Source of the DNA: JBDTNK01 sp039933775
GTDB lineage: Bacteria > Chloroflexota > Limnocylindria > QHBO01
Assembly: GCA_039933775.1 (NCBI GenBank)
Contig: JBDTNK010000021.1
Coordinates: forward strand, 1-32,286
Direction of reading: 5' to 3'
Length of the DNA stretch: 32,286 nt
The position numbers and the translations under genes were made by a program. The notes under the pieces were generated by a model, which saw nothing but the letters and a program-made list of their open reading frames with translations, made no database searches and was not told the DNA's origin. Shown here one piece after another: positions 13,776 through 22,162 of the stretch; the stretch's first letter is position 1, and each line of letters opens with the position of its first letter.

Positions 13776-14192
13776 TCAGGCCGACGCGACCTGGCTGCTG
13801 CGCAGGACGAGGTTGACGTTGAATGGTGTGCTGCCCAGGAGCTGTTCGCCGGAGCGAAGCTCGATCCGGTGTCGCCCGAGCTCGGACATCTTGAGGCCAT
13901 TCAGGTTGGCGACGACGTTGGCCGTGGTCGCCCCCTGCGGCACCGCGATCTTCAGCTGCGGCGCCTGCTCAAGGACCGATGCGCCTGACGGCGCCATTAC
14001 CTGCAGCGTCAGCTCGTACGGGCCGGGATCAGCCTCCAGCACCGCGACGATGAAGAGGCGGCCGTGCACCGCGGGCAGCCGCGCGACGTTGATCTGGCTG
14101 AAGAGGCCGATGGCGCTGATCTTCCCGTCCTGTGCCGTGAGTGCGTAGTCACACATGAGCAGCGTGGTGAGCGCGATGTGTCCGTCAGCCAT
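13776..14192 (-). CDS. Conserved hypothetical protein, DUF6941-like
   Basis: 138-residue soluble protein. The start, MADGHIALTTLLMCDYALT, followed by AQDGKISAIGLFSQI, resembles the small family annotated DUF6941, whose role is unknown; this match is from memory and tentative. The rest looks like a compact beta-sandwich: LFIVAVLEADPGPYELTLQV, LKIAVPQGATTANVVANL and a C-terminal GSTPFNVNLVL. Because it ends in a property-by-strand pattern with no catalytic-looking residues, binding rather than catalysis seems likelier. The ATG at 14192 is 6 nt behind a TATACT -10 hexamer, a clear leaderless start. It lies 32 bp after the SixA gene on the same strand, with its own promoter, and 46 bp before the Ada-like gene. 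Confidence 0.8.
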   Translation of the reverse strand: MADGHIALTTLLMCDYALTAQDGKISAIGLFSQINVARLPAVHGRLFIVAVLEADPGPYELTLQVMAPSGASVLEQAPQLKIAVPQGATTANVVANLNGLKMSELGRHRIELRSGEQLLGSTPFNVNLVLRSSQVASA

Positions 14193-14198
14193 GGCCCG

Positions 14199-14204
14199 AG
14201 TATA
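14199..14204 (-). promoter_or_regulatory. -10 box for the 14192 gene (leaderless)
   Basis: TATACT on the minus strand, five of six consensus bases, with exactly 6 nt to the ATG. This is the clearest single case of a leaderless start in the window. Confidence 0.65.
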
Positions 14205-14224
14205 GGGACGGCGCCGCGATCGGC

Positions 14225-14701
14225 TCAGGCGTCGATGTCGTACACGTCGGGGTCGATGAGCCAGGCGATCTCGGCGCCGCCGGGCTCGGGCACGCCGTAG
14301 AACTCGAGGCACGCGAGGCCGCCCTTGCGCATCCGGATCGCGGACGCTCCGGTCAGCTCCACGATCGCGCGCGACAGGTCGGGCTCGTGGCCCACGAACA
14401 GGACGCGCCGTGCGTCCGGTTGTGCAGCCATGGCCCGTGCGAAATCGCCCCACGTGGCGCCGGGTGCCAGGCGATCGTCGATGGTTGGCGTCCCGCCGAC
14501 CGCCTCGCAGACGAGCTCGGCCGTCTGGCGCGCCCGGGCCAGCGGCGAGCTGAGAACGAGATCGGGACGCAGGTTCAGCCGTCGCCAGGCCGGCGCCGCG
14601 GCGCGCAGCGCGGCGATCCCGTCATCGGTCAGCGCGCGGGCATCGTCGTCAGCCGATCGCGGCTCGTCGGCCTTGCCGTGGCGCAGGAAATAGAGGATCA
14701 C
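14225..14701 (-). CDS. sixA: SixA-type phosphohistidine phosphatase (histidine phosphatase superfamily)
   Basis: 158-residue branch-1 histidine phosphatase. The N-terminal ILYFLRHGKADEP carries the RHG motif whose His is phosphorylated during catalysis. SSPLARARQTAEL holds the second conserved Arg, and VLFVGHEPDLSRAI contains the later catalytic His. The short length without a lid domain fits SixA, which removes phosphate from histidine phosphotransfer proteins. The specific partner here is unknown; a general small phosphatase is possible. The start is a GTG overlapping the TGA of the Hsp20 gene by 4 bp (GTGA), so expression is coupled to the heat-shock protein and probably stress-linked. Confidence 0.88.
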   Translation of the reverse strand: MILYFLRHGKADEPRSADDDARALTDDGIAALRAAAPAWRRLNLRPDLVLSSPLARARQTAELVCEAVGGTPTIDDRLAPGATWGDFARAMAAQPDARRVLFVGHEPDLSRAIVELTGASAIRMRKGGLACLEFYGVPEPGGAEIAWLIDPDVYDIDA

Positions 14702-15135
14702 ACCACGGTCGTGGCGCTGCTGCCGTCGCCCGGCGTCGGGTCGTCACCGGCGCCGCCGCGTGAGCCGGCGTGTCCGGCTGCCACACCTCGGGCGTGACCG
14801 GTGCGCTCCACGAGGATGCGGCCCGGAGCCGTAGTCTCGACGCGCGGAAAGCTGATCGCCAGCACGCCGTTTCCGTACGTGACGTTGGCGCGCATGGCGT
14901 CGACTGGGTAGGGCAGCTCGAGCGTGCGCTCGTACGGTCCGTACGACCATTCGCGGGTGATGTAATCGATGCGTTCCTGGCCCTCGCCGTGCTGCGCCGC
15001 GCGCAGCGTCAGGTGGCCGTCCTCGGTAACGTCGATACTGATGTCCTCCGGCCCGACGCCCGGCATCGGCGTCACGACCATGAGCTCGCGCTCGTTGTCG
15101 AACAGGTTGACCGGGATCGCGGTGTCGTGCGTCAT
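14698..15135 (-). CDS. Hsp20/alpha-crystallin family small heat-shock protein
   Basis: 145-residue small heat-shock chaperone that holds unfolding proteins as oligomers, without ATP. The alpha-crystallin domain spans about residues 12-105: NERELMVVTPMPGVGPEDI, then DGHLTLRA, EWSYGPYERTLELP and the closing NGVLAISFPRVE, the family's GVLxIxxP signature. The Gly/Ala-rich tail lacks a clear IxI anchor, so assembly may be atypical. The ATG at 15135 has GAGGAG about 8 nt upstream, and TAACAT about 30 nt upstream gives a short leader. An ATG at 15150 would add five residues. It overlaps the SixA gene and is divergent from the glycosyltransferase. Confidence 0.9.
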   Translation of the reverse strand: MTHDTAIPVNLFDNERELMVVTPMPGVGPEDISIDVTEDGHLTLRAAQHGEGQERIDYITREWSYGPYERTLELPYPVDAMRANVTYGNGVLAISFPRVETTAPGRILVERTGHARGVAAGHAGSRGGAGDDPTPGDGSSATTVV

Positions 15136-15159
15136 GGCTCTGCTCCTCATGCAAGACCG

Positions 15160-15165
15160 ATGTTA
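15160..15165 (-). promoter_or_regulatory. -10 box of the Hsp20 gene
   Basis: TAACAT on the minus strand places transcription initiation near 15152, just upstream of the GAGGAG Shine-Dalgarno. No CIRCE or other heat-shock operator repeat is visible between here and the divergent glycosyltransferase. Confidence 0.4.
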
Positions 15166-15235
15166 CCGATCCACGACCGCGGACGATGGCATGCCGGGTG
15201 CATCACGGCACTCCTCTTGGAGGATTCGATTCCAG

Positions 15236-16318
15236 ATGCGTATTGCCCAGGTTGCCCCGCTCGCCGAGAGCGTGCCGCCGCCCGGCTATGGCGGCACCGA
15301 GCGCGTTGTCTCCGACCTCACCGAGGAGCTCGTCCGGCAGGGCCATGACGTGACGCTCTTCGCGAGCGGCGACTCGCGGACCTCGGCCGAGTTGGTCGCG
15401 TGCTCGCGACGCGCGCTGCGGCTGGACGAGGAGGTCATCGACCCGATCGCGCACCAAGTCGTGCAGCTCGAGAAGGTCGCCGCCGAGGCGCATCGGTTCG
15501 ACATCATCCACTGGCACGTCGACTACTTCCACTTTCCCATGTCGCGACGGCTCGGCGTTCCACACGTCACCACGCTGCACGGCAGGCTGGACATCCCCGA
15601 CCTGCAGCCGATCTACGACGAGTTCGGGGAGATGCCGGTCGTCTCCATCTCGAATGACCAGCGCCGACCGCTGCCGCAGGCCAACTGGGTCGGCACCGTC
15701 CACCACGGCATGTCGACCGGCTCGCTCCACCCGCGGACTGAGAAGGGCGAGTACCTTGCCTTCCTGGGACGCATCTCGCCGGAGAAGCGAGCCGATCGCG
15801 CCATCGAGATCGCGCGTCGTGCCGGCTTGCCGCTGCGCATCGCCGCGAAGGTCGATGACGCCGACCGCGAGTACTTCGAGCGCGAGATCGAGCCGCTCCT
15901 CGCTCAGCCGCACGTCGAGTTCATGGGAGAGATAGGGCCGGAACAGAAGTGCGACTTCCTGGGTCGCGCGCGCGCGCTCCTCTTCCCGATCGACTGGGCC
16001 GAGCCGTTCGGGCTGGTGATGATCGAGGCCATGGCCTGCGGAACCCCGGTCATCGCGTTCCGCTCGGGTTCGGTGCCGGAGATCATCACCGACGGCGTCA
16101 ACGGGTTCGTGGTCGACGACGTCGATCAGGCGGTGGACGCGGTCGCGCGCCTCGATGCGGTCGACCGCGCCGGCTGTCGGGCCGAGTTCGACGCGCGGTT
16201 CACCGTCGAGCGCATGGCCCGCGACTATCTCGCGATCTATGAGCGCCTCGTTGCGCCGGATGACCGAACGGCGGCCACGCCGGCGCCGGACGCGGAGCAG
16301 GCCGTCGCGGCCGTGTAG
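15236..16318 (+). CDS. Family 4 (GT-B) glycosyltransferase
   Basis: 360-residue GT4 glycosyltransferase. The N-terminal domain begins RIAQVAPLAESVPPPGYGGT with the Gly-rich acceptor loop, then LTEELVRQGHDVTLFASGDS and HWHVDYFHFP. The C-terminal nucleotide-sugar domain begins YLAFLGRISPEKRAD. EPFGLVMIEAMACGTPVIAF contains the EX7E catalytic motif, followed by GSVPEIITDGVNGFVV. It moves a sugar from a nucleotide donor with retention; the acceptor is unknown. The ATG at 15236 has TTGGAGGA about 12 nt upstream. The debranching-type gene starts 28 bp after its stop with its own GGAG, so both are likely co-transcribed and may act on the same alpha-glucan or glycoside. Confidence 0.92.
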   Translation: MRIAQVAPLAESVPPPGYGGTERVVSDLTEELVRQGHDVTLFASGDSRTSAELVACSRRALRLDEEVIDPIAHQVVQLEKVAAEAHRFDIIHWHVDYFHFPMSRRLGVPHVTTLHGRLDIPDLQPIYDEFGEMPVVSISNDQRRPLPQANWVGTVHHGMSTGSLHPRTEKGEYLAFLGRISPEKRADRAIEIARRAGLPLRIAAKVDDADREYFEREIEPLLAQPHVEFMGEIGPEQKCDFLGRARALLFPIDWAEPFGLVMIEAMACGTPVIAFRSGSVPEIITDGVNGFVVDDVDQAVDAVARLDAVDRAGCRAEFDARFTVERMARDYLAIYERLVAPDDRTAATPAPDAEQAVAAV

Positions 16319-16346
16319 GCTGGAACGCACCGCAGCCTGGAGCGCC

Positions 16347-18548
16347 ATGGCGAGCCGCCCACCCGAATATGTCGCGACGCCCGATGACAGCGGGACGGTC
16401 GTGCAGATCGACGGTCGTTACTACATCCTCGCCACCGGCGCAGCCGCTGACGAGAACGATCGGGTTCTCAAGCAGGGCGAGACCTTCGCCATCTTCGACC
16501 GATACGGCGACATCACGCCGGTCGGGCTGGGGGAGGAGGGCATCTTCCACCTCGGCACGCGGTTCCTCTCCGCGCTCGGACTGCAGATCGCCGACGAGCG
16601 GCCGCTGCTGCTGGGCTCCACCGCGCGACGCGACAACTCGCGCGTGGCGGTCGACCTCACGAACCCGGACATGACGCTGAGCGGTCGGCCACTGCGCAGC
16701 GGGACGATCCACATCGCGCGCACGAAGGTGCTGTGGGACGCCACGTGCCATGAGCGCATCGAGATCCGCAACTTCGGTGAGGAGGGCATCGAGCTGCCCC
16801 TCTCACTGCGCTTCGCGGCTGACTACGCCGACATCTTCGAGGTGCGCGGCACGCACCGCTCCCGGAAGGGGACGCTGCTCGAACCGCGCCTGGCGGACGG
16901 TGCCCTCCTGCTTGCCTACGACGGGCTTGACGCCGTGCGGCGCACGACGCGCATCGAGCTGTTGCCTGCCCCGGAGCGCGTCGAGGGCCGCGAGGCGCGC
17001 TATCGGCTGAGTCTGGCGGCCGGGCACGCGGTCCAGATCGAGCTGCGGGTGGCGTGCGAGCTTGACGCGCGCACCCCGAGCATGCCGTTCGGCATCGCCC
17101 TCGACCGTGCCACGCATGCCCTGCGTGAGCGGACCGATGCATCGGCGGCAATCACCAGCTCCAGCGAGCTGTTCGACGACTGGGTCGACCGCAGCCTGGC
17201 TGATGTGGTGATGATGACGAGCGACACTCCGGAGGGACCGTTTCCATACGCGGGGGTGCCGTGGTTCAGCACCGTGTTCGGCCGTGACGGTCTGATCACC
17301 GCCTTTCAGCTGCTGTGGGTGCAGCCCTCCCTGGCCAAGGGCGTGCTGCGCTTCCTGGCGGCGACCCAGGCGACGCGCGAGGAGCCGGAGCGTGACGCGC
17401 AGCCGGGCAAGATCCTGCACGAGATGCGCCGCGGCGAGATGGCCGCGCTGATGGAAGTGCCGTTTGGCCGCTACTACGGCAGCCACGACGCCACGCCGCT
17501 CTTCGTCATGCTGGCCGCTGCCTATCACCGCCACACCGGCGACCTGGAGCTCATCCGGAGCCTGTGGCCGAACATCGAGCGCGCGCTGGCGTGGATCGAG
17601 GGCTCCGCCGACCTAGATGGTGACGGCTTCATCGAGTACGCGCGGCAGACGCCCATCGGTCTCGCGCACCAGGGCTGGAAGGATTCGATCGACTCAGTCT
17701 TCCATGCCGACGGCGCCCTGGCCGAGGGCCCGATCGCGCTGTGCGAGCTGCAGGCCTACGCCTTCGCCGCGCGGCGAGGAGCGGCCGACATGGCGGATGC
17801 GCTGGGGCAGCACGACCTCGCCGGGCAGCTGCGCGCGCGTGCCGAGCAGCTGCGCGTTCGGTTCGAGGAAGCCTTCTGGATCGAGGAGCTTGGCACGTAC
17901 GGCATCGCGCTGGACGGCGAGAAGCGTCTGTGCCGCGTGCGCACGTCGAATCCGGGGCACTGCCTCTTCGCCGGCATCGTGGCGCCGGAACGTGCCTCGC
18001 GCCTGGCAGACGATCTGTTGAGTGACGCCATGTACAGCGGATGGGGTATCCGCACCGTGGCGGCGGGTGCGCCGCGCTACAACCCGATGTCGTATCACGA
18101 CGGCTCCATCTGGCCGCACGACAACGGCATCGCGGCGCTGGGCCTGGCCCGCTACGAGTATCCCGACCATGCTGTTCGGATCGTCGAGGGACTGTTCGAC
18201 GCCAGCCGCAACTTCGACCTGGCGCGGCTGCCCGAGCTGTTCTGCGGATTCACGCGGCGTCCGAGCGAGGGGCCGACGCGCTACCCGGTCGCCTGCTCGC
18301 CGCAGGCGTGGGCCTCCGGCTCGGTGTTCATGCTGCTCCAGGCCTGCCTCGGGCTCGAGATCGACGGCGCAAGCCGCACCGTTACGCTGAACCGCGGCCG
18401 GCTGCCGCTCTTCCTGGATCGACTGCGCATCGAGAACCTGGCGGTCGGGGACGCGCGTGTCGAGCTCGCCATCGAACGCCAGGCGCAGGGCATCGGGGTG
18501 AGCGTCCTCGGTCGCAGCGGCGACGTGGAGGTCGTGTCGGTCAAGTAG
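16347..18548 (+). CDS. Amylo-alpha-1,6-glucosidase / glycogen-debranching-type glycosidase
   Basis: 733 residues with the two-part layout of this family. A beta-rich N-terminal glycogen-debranching domain covers about residues 10-260 (GETFAIFDRYGDITPVG, GIFHLGTRFLSALGLQI, LLGSTARRDNSRVAVDLTN). An alpha/alpha toroid catalytic domain follows. Its landmarks are PWFSTVFGRDGLITA near 305, GWKDSIDSVFHADGAL near 442, SYHDGSIWPHDNGIAALGL near 582 and LPELFCGF near 628. The acidic residues in these motifs are candidates for acid/base catalysis. It should hydrolyse alpha-glucosidic (perhaps 1,6) bonds in the cytoplasm; no signal peptide is seen. GGAG lies 5 nt before the ATG. Paired with the GT4 enzyme upstream; convergent with homogentisate dioxygenase 20 bp away. 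Confidence 0.9.
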   Translation: MASRPPEYVATPDDSGTVVQIDGRYYILATGAAADENDRVLKQGETFAIFDRYGDITPVGLGEEGIFHLGTRFLSALGLQIADERPLLLGSTARRDNSRVAVDLTNPDMTLSGRPLRSGTIHIARTKVLWDATCHERIEIRNFGEEGIELPLSLRFAADYADIFEVRGTHRSRKGTLLEPRLADGALLLAYDGLDAVRRTTRIELLPAPERVEGREARYRLSLAAGHAVQIELRVACELDARTPSMPFGIALDRATHALRERTDASAAITSSSELFDDWVDRSLADVVMMTSDTPEGPFPYAGVPWFSTVFGRDGLITAFQLLWVQPSLAKGVLRFLAATQATREEPERDAQPGKILHEMRRGEMAALMEVPFGRYYGSHDATPLFVMLAAAYHRHTGDLELIRSLWPNIERALAWIEGSADLDGDGFIEYARQTPIGLAHQGWKDSIDSVFHADGALAEGPIALCELQAYAFAARRGAADMADALGQHDLAGQLRARAEQLRVRFEEAFWIEELGTYGIALDGEKRLCRVRTSNPGHCLFAGIVAPERASRLADDLLSDAMYSGWGIRTVAAGAPRYNPMSYHDGSIWPHDNGIAALGLARYEYPDHAVRIVEGLFDASRNFDLARLPELFCGFTRRPSEGPTRYPVACSPQAWASGSVFMLLQACLGLEIDGASRTVTLNRGRLPLFLDRLRIENLAVGDARVELAIERQAQGIGVSVLGRSGDVEVVSVK

Positions 18549-18568
18549 GCAGCGGGCATCGGCGCCAC

Positions 18569-19795
18569 CTAGTCGGGGAATGCCTCTGGGCCGCGCTCAG
18601 ACAGCTCGCGGGCATGCTCGCCGGAGTCCTCGGGCGGCATCCAAGAGTAGGGGTATCGGTCATCCTCGAGCTCGGTCGCCTGGCGGGTCAGGTGCAGCGG
18701 GTGGAACGTGTCGATCATGACCGCAAGCTCCTCCGTCGCCTCCTTGCCGATGCTGGCCTCGACACTCCCCGGGTGGGGGCCGTGCGGGATGCCGGCTGGA
18801 TGCACGGTGAATGAGCTGATGTCCACGCCTCGGCGGCTCATGAAGTTGCCGGCGACGTAGTAGATGACCTCGTCGCTGTTGATGTTGCTGTGGTTGTACG
18901 GCGCGGGGATGGCGAGCGGGTGATAGTCGAACTTGCGCGGCACGAAGCTGCACACCACGAAGTTGCGCGGCTGGAAGGTGAGGTGCACCGGCGGCGGCTG
19001 GTGGACCCTGCCGGTGATGGGCTCGAAGTCGCCGATGTTGAAGGCGAACGGCCACAGGTGCCCGTCCCAGCCCACGAGATCGAACGGATGGTGGCGGTAG
19101 TGGTAGGCGGTAATTCGGCCGCGGGTCTTGACCTCGATGACGTAGTCGCCCTGCTCGAGGTTCGCCGCCATCTCGTCGGGCGGGCGGATGTCGCGCTCGG
19201 AGTACGGTGCATGCTCCAGGAGCTGGCCGAAGTCGTTGAGGTAGCGCCGCGGCGGCTCGATGTTGCTCGGGCACTCGAGCCAGAGCATGCGCTGGCCGAC
19301 GCCGGCATCGGGCTGCAGGCGGAAGGTGGTGCCGATGGGGATGACGAGGTAGTCACCCGGGCCGTACGAGATCGGTCCGAAGACGGTCTCGAGCGTGCCC
19401 GATCCCTCGTGGACGAAGTACATCTCGTCCGCCTCGCCATTGCGGTAGAAGCGCTCCATGGCCTCGGCAGGTCGCGCCACGCCGAACGTCACGTCGGCGT
19501 TGGTGAAGAGCGGCACGCGCCCCGTCACCGCGTCCCCGCGCGGCTCCAGGTCCTTCGTGTTGACCAACCGATGCCGATGCGGACCGCTCGCCTCGTCGGC
19601 CGATGGCTCCAGCACGACGTCCCGCACCTTTTCGATCTGGTGCGTCTGGGTCGGCGGGGTGTGGTGGTAAAGCAGGCTGGCGCGCCCGCTGAACCCCTCG
19701 ACGCCGAAGAGCTCCTCGGCGTAGAGGCCGCCGTCGTCGCGGCGGAACTGCGTGTGGCGCTTGTGCGGCACTGTGCCGCGCTGGACGTAGAACAT
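18569..19795 (-). CDS. hmgA: Homogentisate 1,2-dioxygenase
   Basis: 408-residue cupin-fold iron dioxygenase that opens the ring of homogentisate to maleylacetoacetate in tyrosine and phenylalanine breakdown. The N-terminal half has LYAEELFGVEGFSGRASLLY and a cupin segment, DEMYFVHEGSGTLETVFG. The iron site is recognisable in the C-terminal half: YNHSNINSDEVIYYVAG gives His302 and Asp308 or Glu309, and HPAGIPHGPHPG gives His338 in the conserved PHGP motif. The protein is shorter than the eukaryotic enzyme, as usual for this bacterial subgroup. The ATG at 19795 lies 9 nt behind GATAAT. A fumarylacetoacetase gene lies 3.6 kb away on the same strand, but a classic isomerase is not seen. Confidence 0.9.
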   Translation of the reverse strand: MFYVQRGTVPHKRHTQFRRDDGGLYAEELFGVEGFSGRASLLYHHTPPTQTHQIEKVRDVVLEPSADEASGPHRHRLVNTKDLEPRGDAVTGRVPLFTNADVTFGVARPAEAMERFYRNGEADEMYFVHEGSGTLETVFGPISYGPGDYLVIPIGTTFRLQPDAGVGQRMLWLECPSNIEPPRRYLNDFGQLLEHAPYSERDIRPPDEMAANLEQGDYVIEVKTRGRITAYHYRHHPFDLVGWDGHLWPFAFNIGDFEPITGRVHQPPPVHLTFQPRNFVVCSFVPRKFDYHPLAIPAPYNHSNINSDEVIYYVAGNFMSRRGVDISSFTVHPAGIPHGPHPGSVEASIGKEATEELAVMIDTFHPLHLTRQATELEDDRYPYSWMPPEDSGEHARELSERGPEAFPD

Positions 19796-19804
19796 GGCCG
19801 GGCC

Positions 19805-19810
19805 ATTATC
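19805..19810 (-). promoter_or_regulatory. -10 box of homogentisate dioxygenase
   Basis: GATAAT on the minus strand, 9 nt before the ATG. The TAA stop codon of the response-regulator gene is the middle of this hexamer, so promoter and stop share the same bases. Confidence 0.55.
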
Positions 19811-20198
19811 GCCTGTCGGCGGGGGCGGGCCGGCTCTGCACGAGGCGATCGACCGTTTCGGTCAGCGAAACGAGCGAGAACGGCTTGGCAAGCAATGCAT
19901 CGGCATCGAGCCGTGTTGCCGCGGCCTCGCGCTCGTGCGATGCCGAGAGCACCAGGAGACGTGCTGGTTCGTGGCCGATCCGACGCTGCTGCGCACGGAA
20001 TTCGTCGGAGCTGATGCCCGGCATCATGAGATCGAGGATGACGATGTCGGCGTCCCACGACGCTAGGCTGAGGAGTCCATCGGCGCCGTTCGCGGCAAGG
20101 CGAACCTCGTGGCCGGCGTCGCACAGGACCTCCTCGAGGATCTCGCGCAGGGTGGGGTCGTCCTCGACGACGAGCACGCGGCCCGGCCGATTGGTCAC
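19806..20198 (-). CDS. Single-domain response regulator (receiver only)
   Basis: 130-residue CheY-like receiver. VLVVEDDPTLREILEEVL gives the acidic pocket. DIVILDLMMPG has the phospho-acceptor Asp56, LLVLSAS the switch Ser, and LLAKPFS Lys105. There is no DNA-binding or enzymatic output domain, so it must act by protein contact or as a phosphate sink. The start is taken as the GTG at 20198, leaving 13 bp to the stop of the histidine kinase gene upstream on the same strand. The frame stays open into the kinase gene, but that extension is a shadow. The pair surely forms one two-component system. Its stop codon lies within the promoter of homogentisate dioxygenase. Confidence 0.88.
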   Translation of the reverse strand: MTNRPGRVLVVEDDPTLREILEEVLCDAGHEVRLAANGADGLLSLASWDADIVILDLMMPGISSDEFRAQQRRIGHEPARLLVLSASHEREAAATRLDADALLAKPFSLVSLTETVDRLVQSRPAPADRR

Positions 20199-20211
20199 GA
20201 TATGAGCTCGC

Positions 20212-21438
20212 TCATTTGGGCAGCGTGACGGTGAACTCGGCGCCACCGCCGGCTCGTGGGCGTCCCTCGATCCTGCCGCCGTGCCCCGCCACGATTCGCT
20301 GCGAGATGTAGAGGCCCAGGCCCATGCCCTGGATGTTCTCGGCGTTCGTGCCGCGGCCGAACGCATCGAAGAGACGCTCCGCGCCGATCGGGTCGATTCC
20401 GATTCCCTCGTCGCGCACGACGACCTCGACCTCGTCGGGCCTGTCGCTGATCTGAACTCCGACGGGCGATCCAGGCGGTGAGTACTTGAGCGCGTTGTCC
20501 ACGAGGTTCGTGAACACCTGGTCGAGTCGGGAGGCATCGGCCTTTGCCCATGCCTGCGCGGGCGCGTCCATGCTCACGCGGCCACTCCCGTCGAGATCCG
20601 AGAAGCGCTCCACGACGTCGGTGACGAGCGCGACGACGTCGGTGGGAATCGCCTGCATGGTCTCGGTCTGCGCGTTGAGGCGCGAGACATCGAGCAGCTC
20701 GTCGACGAGGGAGGCGAGCCGGGAGGTGGCTGTGAGCACGCGCCGGATCGCCACCTCCAGCCGCTCGACGTCCAGCTGACCGTCGACGTTCGCACGCTGC
20801 AGGCTCTCGGTCGCGAGCTGCACGCTGGCGACAGGCGTCTTGAGCTCGTGCGACGCGATGGAGAGGAATCGGTCTCGCGCACGGAGGGCTTCCTCGGCAG
20901 CAGCCCGTGCCCGCTGCTCGGCCCGCAGGGTGCGCTCCTGCTCCTCGGCCGCACGGCGCTCGGTGAGGTCGCGGGTGATCTTGGCGAAGCCGTAGAGTTC
21001 CCCCTTCTTGTCGTGAAGCGCCGTCACGACGACGTCTGCCCAGAAGTGCGTGCCGTCCTTTCGGACTCGCCAGCCTTCGTCTTCGATGCGCCCCTCTTCG
21101 GTCGCTTTGGTGAGCAGCCGCATCGGGCGCCCCGCAACGCGCTCCTCATCGGTGTAGAAGGTCGAGAAGTGGCGGCCGATGATCTCCTCCGCCCGATAGC
21201 CCTTGATTCGTTGCGCACCGAGGTTCCATGTCAGGACCTGTCCTTCGGGCGAGATGAGGAAGATCGCGTAGTCCTGCACCGTATCGACGAGCAGGCTGTA
21301 CGCCTCGTCGCCGACTGCCCCGTGCGCCGGGGGACGGGGATCCGAGTCGGGCACGCGCGAGCGGGACACTGGCGTCTCCCCCGGTGTATTGGATGGGCGA
21401 AATGGTGCGAGGAGCTGTGATACCCGCAGGCGCTGCAT
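20212..21438 (-). CDS. Cytoplasmic PAS-domain sensor histidine kinase
   Basis: 408-residue kinase without membrane helices. After about 42 variable residues comes a PAS domain (47-160): YAIFLISPEGQVLTWNLGA, RIKGYRAEEIIGRHFSTFY and a PAC-like KDGTHFWADVVVTAL. A charged coiled-coil linker (EEQERTLRAEQRARAAAEE) leads to the HisKA helix with SIASHELKTP (phospho-His197). The ATPase domain has NLVDNALKYSP, DEGIGIDP and GMGLGLYIS. It autophosphorylates on sensing an intracellular cue and should phosphorylate the receiver encoded next. The start may instead be the GTG at 21369, which has GGGGGAG six bases upstream; then TAGAAT overlapping the ATG would be the -10 box. The signal is unknown. Confidence 0.92.
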   Translation of the reverse strand: MQRLRVSQLLAPFRPSNTPGETPVSRSRVPDSDPRPPAHGAVGDEAYSLLVDTVQDYAIFLISPEGQVLTWNLGAQRIKGYRAEEIIGRHFSTFYTDEERVAGRPMRLLTKATEEGRIEDEGWRVRKDGTHFWADVVVTALHDKKGELYGFAKITRDLTERRAAEEQERTLRAEQRARAAAEEALRARDRFLSIASHELKTPVASVQLATESLQRANVDGQLDVERLEVAIRRVLTATSRLASLVDELLDVSRLNAQTETMQAIPTDVVALVTDVVERFSDLDGSGRVSMDAPAQAWAKADASRLDQVFTNLVDNALKYSPPGSPVGVQISDRPDEVEVVVRDEGIGIDPIGAERLFDAFGRGTNAENIQGMGLGLYISQRIVAGHGGRIEGRPRAGGGAEFTVTLPK

Positions 21439-21485
21439 TCTAGACCCCGCATATCAGGGTGGCGGCATTCCACGCCATCACCGCG

Positions 21486-22070
21486 TCACCCGCCGCGGGT
21501 CAGCTCCGAATGCCCGCCGCGCGGGTAGACGATGAGCAGCCTCGCAGGCTTGTCGCCGAGCACCTCCGCATCATGGGGCAGTGTCCCGTCCAGCAGCACG
21601 TAGTCCCCGGGACCGGCCTCGACCGTCGCCTCGCCCTGCGTGATACGGATGCGTCCGGCCAGCACGACGTGGTGCTCATCGCCGGGATGCGCATGGAATC
21701 CGGTCGACCGCCCCACGGGCATCTCTCCCTCGAAGATCGCGACGTCGCGCGCGATGCCACCGTCCACCTGGCTCATGGCTCCGCCGCCGTGCGGCATCTG
21801 GCGTATCGGACGCTCGCTGGCACGGACCATGCGCGGTCCCATGCTCGTGTCGAGCAGGAACCACGCGATCGGCACGTCGAGCGCCTCCGCCAGCGCGGCA
21901 AGTGTTTCGAGCGAGGGCGACGCCTTGTCGTTCTCGAGCTGGCTCAGGTAGCCGATGTTCAGGCCCGTCGCCTCCGCCACGGCCGCCAGCGTCATCGCTC
22001 GCTCGCGCCGGCGTCTCCGGATCTGGGGCTCGCTGAGCTGCGCGGGCCACGACGTCACGCTCAGCGCCAA
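21486..22070 (-). CDS. XRE-family regulator with C-terminal cupin domain
   Basis: 194 residues. The helix-turn-helix covers about 16-72 (AMTLAAVAEATGLNIGYLSQLENDKASPSLETL), a typical XRE fold. A cupin sensor follows, with HAHPGDEHHVVLAGRIRITQG giving His ligands and AGPGDYVLLDGTLPHDAEV the second motif. Such HTH-cupin proteins commonly repress metabolic genes and respond to a small ligand bound in the cupin. The target is unknown; the neighbouring catabolic genes for homogentisate and fumarylacetoacetate are plausible. The start is a TTG at 22070 or GTG at 22058, neither with a Shine-Dalgarno. It lies 47 bp before the kinase gene and 92 bp after the DinB-GNAT gene, all on one strand. Confidence 0.88.
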   Translation of the reverse strand: MALSVTSWPAQLSEPQIRRRRRERAMTLAAVAEATGLNIGYLSQLENDKASPSLETLAALAEALDVPIAWFLLDTSMGPRMVRASERPIRQMPHGGGAMSQVDGGIARDVAIFEGEMPVGRSTGFHAHPGDEHHVVLAGRIRITQGEATVEAGPGDYVLLDGTLPHDAEVLGDKPARLLIVYPRGGHSELTRGG

Positions 22071-22162
22071 TACGCATGAGAGCGCCAGCGCCGCCGCGCG
22101 GGATCCGGCCGCTGGACCTCGAGGCCGAGCTGGCGCGCTACAGCGCCAGGGCCGGCGCCTGA

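Noticed and set aside
15203..16348. A 381-codon open frame opposite the glycosyltransferase
   Set aside because: The EPFGLVMIEAM motif on the plus strand identifies the real gene; the antisense product is Arg/Asp-rich and featureless.
22076..22162. A 28-codon plus-strand frame in the gap before the XRE-cupin gene
   Set aside because: It has no Shine-Dalgarno or convincing -10 box and ends at the DinB-GNAT stop region. It is too short to support without conservation data.
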